Shown: positions 8,925 to 18,070 of the stretch, piece by piece
Layout of the letters: every line of letters begins with the position of its first letter
How positions within the stretch are numbered: the first letter of the stretch is position 1
Assembly (NCBI GenBank): GCA_902794535.1
Contig: CADBHQ010000016.1
Span: forward strand, 1-64,000
Length of the DNA stretch: 64,000 nucleotides
Origin: Fibrobacter succinogenes
GTDB lineage: Bacteria; Fibrobacterota; Fibrobacteria; Fibrobacterales; Fibrobacteraceae
Direction: 5' to 3'
The notes under the pieces: model-generated
Database searches by the model: none
Seen by the model: the letters and a program-made list of their open reading frames with translations, nothing else
Told to the model about the DNA's origin: nothing
Program-made: the position numbers and the translations under genes

Positions 8925-10038
8925 TTTTAGCAGAAAGGTTATTGTTTTTGGTGGAAATCATCATAATCCTCTGGGCGTAATCAGAGCCTTGGGAAGAAAG
9001 AAATTAGATGTTTTTTTCTTGACGTCTGTAAAAAACTCTTTTGTCGCACATAGTAAATACGTTACAGAAACAATCTTTCTGGAAAAAGATGAAGACGCTC
9101 CTCAAGTTTTGTTAAACCGTTTTTCTTCAGAACTTGTTAAACCCGTTATCGTCTGCTGTGGAGACGGATTTGCCGCTATTATCATGAATAGCCGCGAAAT
9201 GCTAAAGAATGCCTTTATTATGCCTTATGCAAAGGTGTATCAAAAAGGCAATATCTTTGATAAAGGCTTTCAGGCTGCCGTTGCGAAAGAATGTGGTATA
9301 GAAATGCCGCAAAGTCAGGTGCTTGAATTATCCGAAGCAAAAGAACTTTTGAAAAACTGGAATTCATTTCCCAGTATTGTAAAGCCTTTGGATAGCCTTA
9401 TGGCTTTCGGTGGGAAAGATGATATACGTATTGTCGAAAATTCAGAGGAACTGAATGCCGCGTTAGAAAAAACACACTCTATCAAAATCCAGATACAGCA
9501 GTATATAAAAAAGAAAATGGAATTTCAGTTGATCGGCTGCTCTTTGGATGAAGGGCGAATCGTGATTATCCCTGGATTTACGCATATTTTGCGTCAACCG
9601 CCTAATACCAATACAGGTTTTTTGAAATACAGCAGCTGCGAAAAACTTAATTATGATTTGAGAAAAATTAAGGATTTTATGCGGAGAGTCGGTTATTCGG
9701 GCCTTTTTTCCGCGGAATTTCTGCGAGATGAAAAAGGAGATTACTTCATGGAAGTTAATTTCCGTAATGATGGTAATGCGTATGTTGTGACCCAGGCAGG
9801 AGTAAATTTGCCTTATTTATGGGTGTATTATTGTTGCGAAGGTAAATTACCACCTAATGAACCTGAGACGATAAAGAGAGAAACTTTTTTTATGCCGGAT
9901 TTGCAGGATGTTCGCAATGTGATGCATGGCGATCTTTCTTTGATTACTTTTATTCGAGATTGGTTTAAAACCAAAGCGCATGCGGTTTATGATTTGAAGG
10001 ATTTAAAGCCTTTCTTACATCAACTCTTCCTTCACTAG
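8917..10038 (+). CDS. ATP-grasp ligase, sibling of the BCCT-fused ligase
   Basis: ATP-grasp enzymes activate a carboxylate as an acyl phosphate and join it to an amine or thiol. This 373-residue protein has a pre-ATP-grasp domain beginning VIVFGGNHHNPLGVIRALG, an ATP-binding lysine in SIVKPLDS, the QIQQYIKKKMEF strand and the metal-binding MEVNFRND (E279, N281, R283). The same opening motif and layout occur in the C-terminal half of the product at 12517-15153, so the two are paralogues within one operon. Substrates are unknown. With Ugd and a deacetylase nearby, amide formation on a uronic acid or an amino sugar is a reasonable guess. Confidence 0.8.
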   Translation: MNDFSRKVIVFGGNHHNPLGVIRALGRKKLDVFFLTSVKNSFVAHSKYVTETIFLEKDEDAPQVLLNRFSSELVKPVIVCCGDGFAAIIMNSREMLKNAFIMPYAKVYQKGNIFDKGFQAAVAKECGIEMPQSQVLELSEAKELLKNWNSFPSIVKPLDSLMAFGGKDDIRIVENSEELNAALEKTHSIKIQIQQYIKKKMEFQLIGCSLDEGRIVIIPGFTHILRQPPNTNTGFLKYSSCEKLNYDLRKIKDFMRRVGYSGLFSAEFLRDEKGDYFMEVNFRNDGNAYVVTQAGVNLPYLWVYYCCEGKLPPNEPETIKRETFFMPDLQDVRNVMHGDLSLITFIRDWFKTKAHAVYDLKDLKPFLHQLFLH

Positions 10039-10049
10039 GAATAGAAAAT

Positions 10050-10976
10050 ATGAGTGAAAAGTATTTTATCATTACCATTGATACGGAAGGTGATAACCAA
10101 TGGAATCTTTCTAAGAGTCCTTCAACGGAGAATGCGAAATTTCTACCGCGCTTTCAGGAACTAAGCGAAAAGTACGCATTCTTTCCCGTATGGCTGACAA
10201 ATTATGAAATGGCGTGCGATTCGTTTTTCGTTGAGTATATGCAAGATCGCCTAAAGGCAAGAACCTGCGAAATAGGAATGCATTTGCATGCTTGGCATAA
10301 CCCTCCGGAACACCATTTGGAGAAGAAGACGAATCAGCGTTCCTATCTGATTGAGTATCCTGAAGAAGTAATGGATCAAAAGATCGGCTATTTGACGAAT
10401 CTTTTGGAGGATACTTTTCAGATAAAGATGGTTTCTCATCGGAGTGGCCGCTGGACGACTAATGACGTTTATTTTAAACTTTTAAAGAAATATGGTTATA
10501 AAGTGGACTGCTCCGTAACACCGCTTGTCAATTGGGAAGCGTGTTTGGGAGAGTCTGGCGTTCCTGGGTCTGACTATTCTTGTTGTCCGTCAAAGCCTTA
10601 CTTAATATATGATGGTCTATGGGAAGTTCCTGTGACTATAAAGTATTTACATGATTTCTGCATAGACAGAATCCATTCCGTAAAGGGCTTTGCCAAAGAG
10701 ATCAAATGGGCTTTGAAAGGCCGAAATGAGTGGATCCGCCCGGATGCATCTTGCTCTTTCTTGAAGATGAAAAAAGTTTTGGATGCGTCCCGTGATAATG
10801 AATATGTTATGTTTATGCTTCATTCTTCAGAGATGATGCCTGGTGGAAGCCCTTCGTTTCCAAACGAAAGATGTATTGAAAAATTGTTTGGTTGTATAGA
10901 GCGCCTTTTTGATTATGCGAAGGGGCTTGGGTATAAAGGTATTACTTTGGCAGAATACCAAAAATTGCTAAAATAA
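10050..10976 (+). CDS. Polysaccharide deacetylase-like protein
   Basis: A 308-residue protein with a carbohydrate-esterase-4-like fold, likely a metal-dependent N- or O-deacetylase acting on the glycan or its lipid-linked precursor. Visible features are the opening TIDTEGD (D11 and D15), GMHLHAWHNPP with H78, H80 and H83 as metal ligand candidates, SHRSGRW near 129-135 and a late FMLHSSEM. No signal peptide is seen, so action in the cytoplasm on an intermediate is possible. Such a step could expose an amino group for the ATP-grasp ligases encoded on either side. AGGAAT precedes the ATG. Confidence 0.75.
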   Translation: MSEKYFIITIDTEGDNQWNLSKSPSTENAKFLPRFQELSEKYAFFPVWLTNYEMACDSFFVEYMQDRLKARTCEIGMHLHAWHNPPEHHLEKKTNQRSYLIEYPEEVMDQKIGYLTNLLEDTFQIKMVSHRSGRWTTNDVYFKLLKKYGYKVDCSVTPLVNWEACLGESGVPGSDYSCCPSKPYLIYDGLWEVPVTIKYLHDFCIDRIHSVKGFAKEIKWALKGRNEWIRPDASCSFLKMKKVLDASRDNEYVMFMLHSSEMMPGGSPSFPNERCIEKLFGCIERLFDYAKGLGYKGITLAEYQKLLK

Positions 10977-10983
10977 ATGATGT

Positions 10984-12477
10984 ATGGCTGAAGTAGCGAA
11001 CAAAAGCATTGTTAAGAGTCTTTTTTGGACTTATGGAGAAAAACTCAGTACGCAGTTTGTATCCATTCTTGTGACCATTATTCTAGCTCGTCTTTTGTCT
11101 CCTGATGACTACGGTGTCATTTCCATAGTCATGGTGTTCATTCTTTTTTGCGACATTTTTGTGACGGGGGGATTTGGTCAAGCTCTAGTGCAAAAGAAAG
11201 ATGCAGATGACTTGGATTTTAATTCAATGTTCATATGCAGCTGTGTAATGTCGTTGTTGCTGTATGGCGTGATTTTCTTTGGTGCCCCTTTTATAGCTGA
11301 TTTTTATGAACGCCCTGTAATTGTTCCTGTATTGCATGTTCTTGGATTGCGGTTAATTGTGTCCAGCATTAATACGATTCAGCAGGCTAAAATCCAAAAA
11401 TCGATGACCTTCAAAAAATCTTTTTTTGCTACAGCGGTGGCTACGTTGTTGTCGGCTGTTGTTGGCGTGATTTTGGCTTATTGTGGCTTTGGCGTATGGG
11501 CCTTGGTGGGGCAGTATTTGGTTTCCATTTTTGCGGTGACGATTGCTCTTGCTCGAATTTGTGATTGGTCTCCGCGGCTTCAGTTTTCATGGACTCGCTC
11601 CAAACTTCTGATTAACTTTGGCTGGAAGGTCCTGTTGACAACGATTTGCTTTACCTTGGTGAACGACTTTAGAAGCCTTGTTGTTGGAAAAAAGTTTGGC
11701 CCAGGTGATTTAGCTTTCTATGATCAAGGGCAGAAATTTCCGAATTTAATTGTTACGAATATCAATGCTTCCATAGGAAGAGTGCTGTTTCCTGCCTTTT
11801 CTAATCGGCAGGATGATTTGGCGTATGTAAAACAGTTGTGCAGGAAGGGGATTAACTTGTCGACGTTCCTGTTAGCGCCACTTCTTATTGGGTTGATTGC
11901 TGTTGCAGATACATTCGTTGAAGTGATTCTTACGGAAAAATGGACCCCTTGCGTATTCTATATGCGTATGTTGACCTTGATGTTTTTGGTAAGACCTTTC
12001 ACGACGACATGCCATCAAGCTATTATGGCGTTAGGGCGAAGTGACATTACTTTAAAGATTATGGTTGTAATTAATGTGATCGCCTTGATTTTACTTTGTA
12101 TTGCTCTGTTTGTATTTAATAGCGTGCCGATGGTGGCCGTAGGAAGTGTCTTATCTGAATTAGTTAGTGTAATTCTATTTATGTTTTATATAAAAAAATT
12201 TGTTGGATATACATACACGGAGCAGGTTCGTGATGTCTTGCCCAGTTTAGTGTTGTCTGCAATTATGGGTAGTGCAATATTTGGCTTGTCGTTTTTGGTG
12301 GCGGATAAAATGGTGCTGTTTATTGTCCAGCTTGGAATAGGCGTGCTGGTTTATGTCGTTGGTAGTACAGTCTTTAAAATGAGCGGGGTTGTCTTTATTC
12401 TCGGCAAAATGAGCCGGAAAATGCCTCGGGTATGGTTCGTCGACAAACTTTTGGCATATTTGAATATAGCAAGGTGA
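10984..12477 (+). CDS. wzx: Wzx-type oligosaccharide flippase
   Basis: A 497-residue member of the MOP/polysaccharide transporter superfamily that flips lipid-linked repeat units across the inner membrane. About twelve to fourteen hydrophobic segments are visible. The start KSIVKSLFWTYGEKLSTQFVSILVTIILARLLSPDDYG is the hallmark of the WzxC/polysacc_synt group. It lies in the middle of the operon with the polymerase upstream, completing a Wzx/Wzy system. The start is seven bases after the deacetylase stop and has no strong ribosome-binding site. Confidence 0.88.
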   Translation: MAEVANKSIVKSLFWTYGEKLSTQFVSILVTIILARLLSPDDYGVISIVMVFILFCDIFVTGGFGQALVQKKDADDLDFNSMFICSCVMSLLLYGVIFFGAPFIADFYERPVIVPVLHVLGLRLIVSSINTIQQAKIQKSMTFKKSFFATAVATLLSAVVGVILAYCGFGVWALVGQYLVSIFAVTIALARICDWSPRLQFSWTRSKLLINFGWKVLLTTICFTLVNDFRSLVVGKKFGPGDLAFYDQGQKFPNLIVTNINASIGRVLFPAFSNRQDDLAYVKQLCRKGINLSTFLLAPLLIGLIAVADTFVEVILTEKWTPCVFYMRMLTLMFLVRPFTTTCHQAIMALGRSDITLKIMVVINVIALILLCIALFVFNSVPMVAVGSVLSELVSVILFMFYIKKFVGYTYTEQVRDVLPSLVLSAIMGSAIFGLSFLVADKMVLFIVQLGIGVLVYVVGSTVFKMSGVVFILGKMSRKMPRVWFVDKLLAYLNIAR

Positions 12478-12516
12478 CTTGTTGATGTGGATAAGTATTT
12501 ATAAAAAGGGGAAAAA

Positions 12517-15153
12517 ATGAATATTCAACGTGTTGTGAAAAAAATGAAAAAAGAAAGCAGTTCAATTATCGCATTTTGCCTATTGATGGCGATAATTCTT
12601 CCGTTGCCGCTGTTGAATATAGACAAGTCATTTTTTGGACAAATGTTTCACGATATTTGTGTGGCGACAAGAGAGTTTGTAGGCTTTTCTACTGTATTCT
12701 GCCTTTTAGTGATTTTATTCTTTGTTTTTTCAAAGTACGGGAGTGTCAAAATTGGTGGCCAATACGCTAAACCGGAGTACAGCAATGTATCTTGGGTATC
12801 CTGTCTTATAATGGCCGGCTTGGGAATAGGGATCGTATTCTATTGTGAGGAACCTCTATTCCACATGAATAGTAATCCGTATTTTGGGAATGTGGCTGGA
12901 AGTGCGGAAGAAGTCGCGTATTCTCTTACTTTGTTTGATTGGACTTTGAATGCTTGGAGTATGTATGGAGTACTTGGTGTTATCATTGCGTATTTCCATT
13001 ACAATAAAGGTCGCGAACTGAAACTTAGTGCTGCGTTCCCAGGCAGAACAAACCGTTGGTTAAAGAAAATCGTTGATATAGTCATGGCTTTAGGCATTGT
13101 TGCTGGTTTGACAACTTCCTTGGGCCTGGGTGTTGCTCAGTTGAAAGGTGGCGTGGAATATGTTTTTGATTACGATATCAGTCCTTATCTGTTGATGGCT
13201 GTAATTGGTTTGGTTGCTGTATGGTCTGTTAATTCGGGTTTAAAGAGGGGCGTGAAGTGGCTTTCAAATGTTACAAGTGTCTTAATTGTTGTTATGCTAA
13301 TTGTTGTTGTTGTTCTTGGTTATCATTCATTTGATTTGAAATCCTCCTTTACAGGGTACACTTTGAGGGGTGTGAAAAATTTTGCTCAAAATTTTGTTAG
13401 TTACAATAAGTTTTGGGAAGAATTTTCTGATGAATGGGCTGCCGGTTGGGCGGTTTTCTATCAACTTTGGTTTGCGGCTTGGGCTGCATTTGTTGCCGTT
13501 TTCCTTGCAAAAATTTCCAAGGGACGCACAATCCGTGAAACAATGATTGCCATTGTTCTTTTGCCTACAGTGCTAACCGCTATTTGGTATGGTGTTTTTG
13601 GCAATGTAGGTTTAGTTATCAAAGATGAACTTTTTGCTCTAATGCAACAAAATCTTCCCCATTCATTATTTTATCTTCTCAAACAGTTGGCGGGAGAGTC
13701 CGGATCTGTTGTTTTGTCCGTCGCGGTGATGCTTACCATATGCTGTATTTTTGTCACTTCTTCTGATTCCAGTTCTTATGTTGTGGCGACGCTATTGTCA
13801 AAGGATAAGGAAGTTCGTGCGCTTAATAAGATTGTTTGGGGATGTGTCCAATGTGGATGCGCCATGCTTCTGTATTATTGTGGCGGATTGTCTCTAATTC
13901 AGTCTGCATCAGTTGTTCTTGGGCTAGCCGTTCTTGTTATTATATTGCTTGGTAGTGTGTATTTTATCTATGTTTTGGTTCGGGAAGATCGAAGCAAGTC
14001 TGCAAAGATGCCGTTCTCTAATTTGTGTATCGTTTTTGGCTCGGATCATTATAATCCTCTGGGAATAGTACGTTCTTTGGGGGAAATCGGCGTGTCTCCG
14101 GTTGTTGTTTTGGTTGGTGAAAACCCTGTTGCGATCCCTGCTAGCAAGTATCCTCAAAAAATCCATTATGTGAAAAGTAATGAGGAAGGTTTGGCCTTGA
14201 TAAAAAGCGAATACGGTCGTAGAAAAGAAAAATGTTTCATTCTGACGGGCAGTGATGATACTACGGCATTGCTGAATGAACATTATGATGAATTGAAGGA
14301 TGACTTCTATTTCTACAATTGTGGTGAACAAGGACGCTTGAATCATTTTATGCAGAAAGAAGTTCTGAACCAATTGGCAGAAGACTGTGGGGTGAATGTT
14401 GCTCGACGTGAAGTTGTAAAAAGGGGAGAGTTGCCCAAAAATCTTCGATATCCCATAATTACTAAGGCTGTTAATTCCCTATCTACAAGCTGGAAAAATA
14501 CCATGCATATTTGCCACAATGCGGAGGAACTGCTTGGCGCCTATAAAGATATAGAAGATGAAGATGTTATGCTTCAGGAATATATTATCAAGAAAAATGA
14601 ATTGTGTATTGACGCTGTGGCTTGCAATGAAGGTAAAGATGTCTTTATTCCCATAAATTCCTTCTACCACAGATTATTTGATAAAAGCTATGGCTATTAC
14701 TACTATTTTACACAATTTGACAACAAAGATCTTACGGAAAAAATTAGCTTGATGCTTCAGAAAGCCAAATTTACGGGCATTTTTTCGGTGGAATTTCTTG
14801 TAGATGAAAATGACCAATTGTATTTTTTGGAGATTAACTTCCGCAATTCAACGTGGAGTCATGCTTCCACAGCAGCGGGCTATAATCTAGTTCATTCTTG
14901 GATAGATGCGACCTTGAATGGGCGCATCAATCGTGAATGCGTAAACATTACTAAGTTGCCTTTTAATTGTCTTGTTGAAATTAATGAGTATAGGGCGAAT
15001 GTTAAGACAAAAAAAATTTCCAAGCTTCAGTTTATGAAGGATATTAGAAACAGTGATTATTTGACTTATTGGAATAGAGAAGATAATGGCCCCTTCTGGG
15101 CTATTGTGAAAAATATTCTGGCAAAGAAGCTCCCTTCAAGAAGAAACTCCTAA
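12517..15153 (+). CDS. BCCT-family transporter fused to ATP-grasp ligase
   Basis: One uninterrupted 878-residue frame. Residues 1-497 form a full-length betaine/carnitine/choline transporter. They contain AGLGIGIVFYCEEPL near 100, DWTLNAWSMYG (W142, W147, Y150) and the BCCT signature region around 311-345 with ISKGRTIRE. By alignment to BetP, the aromatic substrate box is kept as W142/W147/Y150 and F319. From M498 an ATP-grasp ligase begins (CIVFGSDHYNPLGIVRSLG). It has VMLQEYIIKKNE and FLEINFRN (E772, N774, R776) and is homologous to the gene at 8917. There is no stop or ribosome-binding site at the junction, so a real fusion is likely. It may couple import of a zwitterionic compound to its cytoplasmic activation. 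AAAAAGGGG lies before the ATG. Confidence 0.88.
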   Translation: MNIQRVVKKMKKESSSIIAFCLLMAIILPLPLLNIDKSFFGQMFHDICVATREFVGFSTVFCLLVILFFVFSKYGSVKIGGQYAKPEYSNVSWVSCLIMAGLGIGIVFYCEEPLFHMNSNPYFGNVAGSAEEVAYSLTLFDWTLNAWSMYGVLGVIIAYFHYNKGRELKLSAAFPGRTNRWLKKIVDIVMALGIVAGLTTSLGLGVAQLKGGVEYVFDYDISPYLLMAVIGLVAVWSVNSGLKRGVKWLSNVTSVLIVVMLIVVVVLGYHSFDLKSSFTGYTLRGVKNFAQNFVSYNKFWEEFSDEWAAGWAVFYQLWFAAWAAFVAVFLAKISKGRTIRETMIAIVLLPTVLTAIWYGVFGNVGLVIKDELFALMQQNLPHSLFYLLKQLAGESGSVVLSVAVMLTICCIFVTSSDSSSYVVATLLSKDKEVRALNKIVWGCVQCGCAMLLYYCGGLSLIQSASVVLGLAVLVIILLGSVYFIYVLVREDRSKSAKMPFSNLCIVFGSDHYNPLGIVRSLGEIGVSPVVVLVGENPVAIPASKYPQKIHYVKSNEEGLALIKSEYGRRKEKCFILTGSDDTTALLNEHYDELKDDFYFYNCGEQGRLNHFMQKEVLNQLAEDCGVNVARREVVKRGELPKNLRYPIITKAVNSLSTSWKNTMHICHNAEELLGAYKDIEDEDVMLQEYIIKKNELCIDAVACNEGKDVFIPINSFYHRLFDKSYGYYYYFTQFDNKDLTEKISLMLQKAKFTGIFSVEFLVDENDQLYFLEINFRNSTWSHASTAAGYNLVHSWIDATLNGRINRECVNITKLPFNCLVEINEYRANVKTKKISKLQFMKDIRNSDYLTYWNREDNGPFWAIVKNILAKKLPSRRNS

Positions 15154-15197
15154 TTTTGAAATACGAACGAGATATCAATTTCAGTCAAATAAAAAAT

Positions 15198-16334
15198 ATG
15201 ATGAGAAAAACATCTACATGGATACTGGTGTTTCCGTTTGTTCTGATATTGTCGATTGCGACTACATTTGCAAATTCGTCAAACGTAGCTTCTGCTCCGG
15301 CGTCTGAGTTTTCGATTAGAAAAGGAATCAATATCAGCGAATGGATGGAACGAGAAAATTCTCCATATGAACATTTAGATACTCTTTTTTCTCATTCTAA
15401 GATTGATTTGCTTTGTTCGTTGGGCTTTGACCATATTCGTATACCTGTTAATGAAACCGTATTGTTTGATGACAGCTTGGCGTACCGAAACGCCGAATTC
15501 ACTTTGTTGCAAGATCGTATAGATTATGCGATTGGAAAAGGTTTGAAGGTTGTTTTAGACCTTCATCGTTCTAGGGTTCATTTTTTCTTGAATGAGAAAA
15601 ATATTCTTTTTTCAGATTCATCTGCCGAACAGCATTTTTTGAATGTTTGGTCGAAATTACAGCAGGAATTCTCTAAATATTCAGTAGATTCCTTGGCTTA
15701 TGAATGTTTGAATGAGCCTGCAGCGCCAATCAATGAACATGATAAATGGAATAAACTGATCGCAAAATGGATTAAACAGATTCGTCAAAAAGAGAAGGAT
15801 CGTTTTCTTGTGATTGGGTCGAATCGGGGCAACCAATTGTGGACTTTTAAGTATCTGAAAATTCCCCAAAACGACAAAAAGCTGATTCTGTCTTTCCATT
15901 TCTATCAACCTTCCGTACTTACCCATTACAAGGCGTCGTGGACCGAATTAAAGTATTATGATGGCCCTGCCGTCTATCCGGGGCAGACGATTCCTGATAG
16001 TTCTTATAGGCGACTTTCTGATTCTTTAAAACAAAAGTTGAAATATGGCTTGTCTACATATGACAAGAAAACAATAAGAGCGGAAATTGCTAATGCCGTA
16101 AAAGTTGCCAAGAAATATGGAATCCCCTTGAATGTAGGGGAATTTGGCTGTCGACGAAATGTACCTGATTTAGATGCGCGCAAACGTTGGCTTGAAGATC
16201 TTGTTTCGTTGTTTGATGAATACAATATTTCTTATACTTTTTGGGGAATGAATGGTGCTGGTTTTGGAATTTGGAATTATGATCAGACAATAGATTCTCA
16301 ATTAATGAAAATATTAAAAGGAAGCGTAAAATGA
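15198..16334 (+). CDS. Secreted glycoside hydrolase family 5
   Basis: A 378-residue GH5-type enzyme with a signal peptide (RKTSTWILVFPFVLILSIATTFA). The fold starts IRKGINISEWME. Later come FDHIRIPVNE, YECLNEP with the acid/base glutamate, ILSFHFYQP, and LNVGEFGCRRN with the nucleophile glutamate, then TFWGMNG. GH5 covers cellulases, mannanases and relatives. In this setting it may trim or edit the exported polysaccharide rather than digest plant fibre. The ATG pair at 15198/15201 is chosen because it gives a clean signal peptide; a TTG at 15156 is possible but would bury it. It overlaps the next gene as ATGA. Confidence 0.85.
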   Translation: MMRKTSTWILVFPFVLILSIATTFANSSNVASAPASEFSIRKGINISEWMERENSPYEHLDTLFSHSKIDLLCSLGFDHIRIPVNETVLFDDSLAYRNAEFTLLQDRIDYAIGKGLKVVLDLHRSRVHFFLNEKNILFSDSSAEQHFLNVWSKLQQEFSKYSVDSLAYECLNEPAAPINEHDKWNKLIAKWIKQIRQKEKDRFLVIGSNRGNQLWTFKYLKIPQNDKKLILSFHFYQPSVLTHYKASWTELKYYDGPAVYPGQTIPDSSYRRLSDSLKQKLKYGLSTYDKKTIRAEIANAVKVAKKYGIPLNVGEFGCRRNVPDLDARKRWLEDLVSLFDEYNISYTFWGMNGAGFGIWNYDQTIDSQLMKILKGSVK

Positions 16335-18067
16335 ATCTGTTGAAAAAACTCCTTCCCTACGATGTGGTATTCGTTGATTATTTCGATACGCTGGTTTTTC
16401 GATATATACATTCGCATCAGATATATGGATTGTGGGCTAGAAGGCTTCTTGCAAAATTAAACCTGGAATCTAATTGCATTGATGAACGCAGCTTGGCGTC
16501 TTATAGAAAAAAAGCCCTGTTGAATCTTCGAAAGGAATTTGATGAACCGCCGTATAAAAACTTGGTTTCAGAAATTTATAGTTTAGCTCGTTTAGAGGGG
16601 CATGTAGAATTTGAGCAATTTTTGAATTTAAGTTACTCGGTTGATGAATCAATCGAATTGGGTTGTCAGTATCCGAATAAAGAAGTGGTTGACGCTCTTT
16701 ATCTACTGAAGCAGAAAGGCAAGAAGGTCTATTTGGTGTCTGACTTCTATATGCCCCAAAAAGCCTATGATTCTTTCTTTAAATCGCTAGGGGTAAGCAA
16801 TCTTTTTGATGGCGTCTTTATTTCCTCGGAGTGCAATGCTAGTAAAAGAACGGGGGCGCTTTATAAGCATGTTCTTGGAAAAATAAATATTGATCCCCAA
16901 AACGTAGTGATGATTGGTGATAGTAAAAGGGATGATGTCTTGTCGGCGAAAAAACAAGGCGTTGCTGCTGTTAGGTATTTCCCGATTCGTCATAAAATAT
17001 ATACTAATTTGAGTAAACGATTTAAATGGGATTATTCCAAGAAGATTGTATCGAAAAAATCAAATTGGCTCTATAAAAATTCGTGCTTCGAAGAGTATTC
17101 CGTAGTCTTGTTCGCTTTTATACAGAGACTGTTTTCAGAGGCGAAAAGAAACAATGCGCATAAACTGGCGTTCTTGAGCAGAGGCGGGTATTTGTTACAG
17201 GAACTTTTTGATGTGTATCAAAAAAATGTAGTCCCTGAATGCGAACGAATTGAAAGTGCATATTGTTTAAATTCTAGAAAAGTGTGCTTTGCAGCGAGAG
17301 ATGATGAAGAATCAAAGGACTTGTTGCTAAAATATTTGCAATCGTTTAAAAGCGGAGACACCTTGTTTATAGTTGATGAAGGCTGGTATAACCATTCTCA
17401 ACAAACTATAGCTTCTATTTCGGGGTGGAATACAGTTGGTTTCTACATTGGTTCAAGACGAAAAGAGAAAATGAATATTCCGAATCAATGTGTGAGAAAG
17501 GGGTTGCTTTTTGATATGGGCGAAAATGCGCCAAATACGGCCTACTATGGAGTGCTGTGTACAAATTGTTCCATGTATGAACAGATTCTTACGGCACCTC
17601 ATGGTTCTGTTGACTCGTATTATGAAGAGTCTGGGATAGTGAGGACTCGCTTGAAAACTAATGAAAAAGAAGAATATTTATATGACAAATATATCCGTGA
17701 AATGCAGGAACGGATGTTGTTGCATTTCAAAGGTCTGTGTGCGTGGTTGGGAAATAATGAAGTCCCTCTAAAACAGTGTGCCCGGATAGTTCTAAAATCG
17801 GTTGTCTTTAATTCAAAAGAACGATGCGAATGGTTAAATGAATTGGATAAGAATCGCTTTGACAATTGTTCTACGGGAAAGCAAAAAGACAAAACTATTA
17901 AGGACGTAAAAATAAATGTCATTGAATTGTTCTTGCATCCGGATCGTTATTTAGGTATGTTTTGCAAGGTTCAACGAAAACTCGTGAACCACCCCGCCTT
18001 GGCAATAGGTTATTATCCAATTGCACTTGTGTTTTGTTTGTATGTTCGGATTATGTCAAGAATATAA
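16331..18067 (+). CDS. HAD-domain protein with uncharacterised C-terminal domain
   Basis: A 578-residue protein. The first 230 residues form a HAD phosphatase-like domain: VFVDYFDTLVFR (motif I, DxxD spacing), VYLVSDFYM (motif II), a lysine in SKRTGALY and VMIGDSKRDDVLSAKKQG (motif III). The C-terminal 340 residues (including FLSRGGYLLQELF and FIVDEGWYNHSQQT) match no fold I can name with certainty. HAD proteins with such a long second domain occur in capsule and O-antigen clusters, where they may act on sugar phosphates or as transferases. AAGGAAG lies before the start. It is the last gene of the operon, with the CotH gene converging three bases later. Confidence 0.7.
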   Translation: MNLLKKLLPYDVVFVDYFDTLVFRYIHSHQIYGLWARRLLAKLNLESNCIDERSLASYRKKALLNLRKEFDEPPYKNLVSEIYSLARLEGHVEFEQFLNLSYSVDESIELGCQYPNKEVVDALYLLKQKGKKVYLVSDFYMPQKAYDSFFKSLGVSNLFDGVFISSECNASKRTGALYKHVLGKINIDPQNVVMIGDSKRDDVLSAKKQGVAAVRYFPIRHKIYTNLSKRFKWDYSKKIVSKKSNWLYKNSCFEEYSVVLFAFIQRLFSEAKRNNAHKLAFLSRGGYLLQELFDVYQKNVVPECERIESAYCLNSRKVCFAARDDEESKDLLLKYLQSFKSGDTLFIVDEGWYNHSQQTIASISGWNTVGFYIGSRRKEKMNIPNQCVRKGLLFDMGENAPNTAYYGVLCTNCSMYEQILTAPHGSVDSYYEESGIVRTRLKTNEKEEYLYDKYIREMQERMLLHFKGLCAWLGNNEVPLKQCARIVLKSVVFNSKERCEWLNELDKNRFDNCSTGKQKDKTIKDVKINVIELFLHPDRYLGMFCKVQRKLVNHPALAIGYYPIALVFCLYVRIMSRI

Positions 18068-18070
18068 TTT

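Noticed and set aside
14000..14010. Separate start for the ATP-grasp half at M498
   Set aside because: No stop codon and no convincing ribosome-binding site lie at the junction; a continuous protein is the simpler reading.
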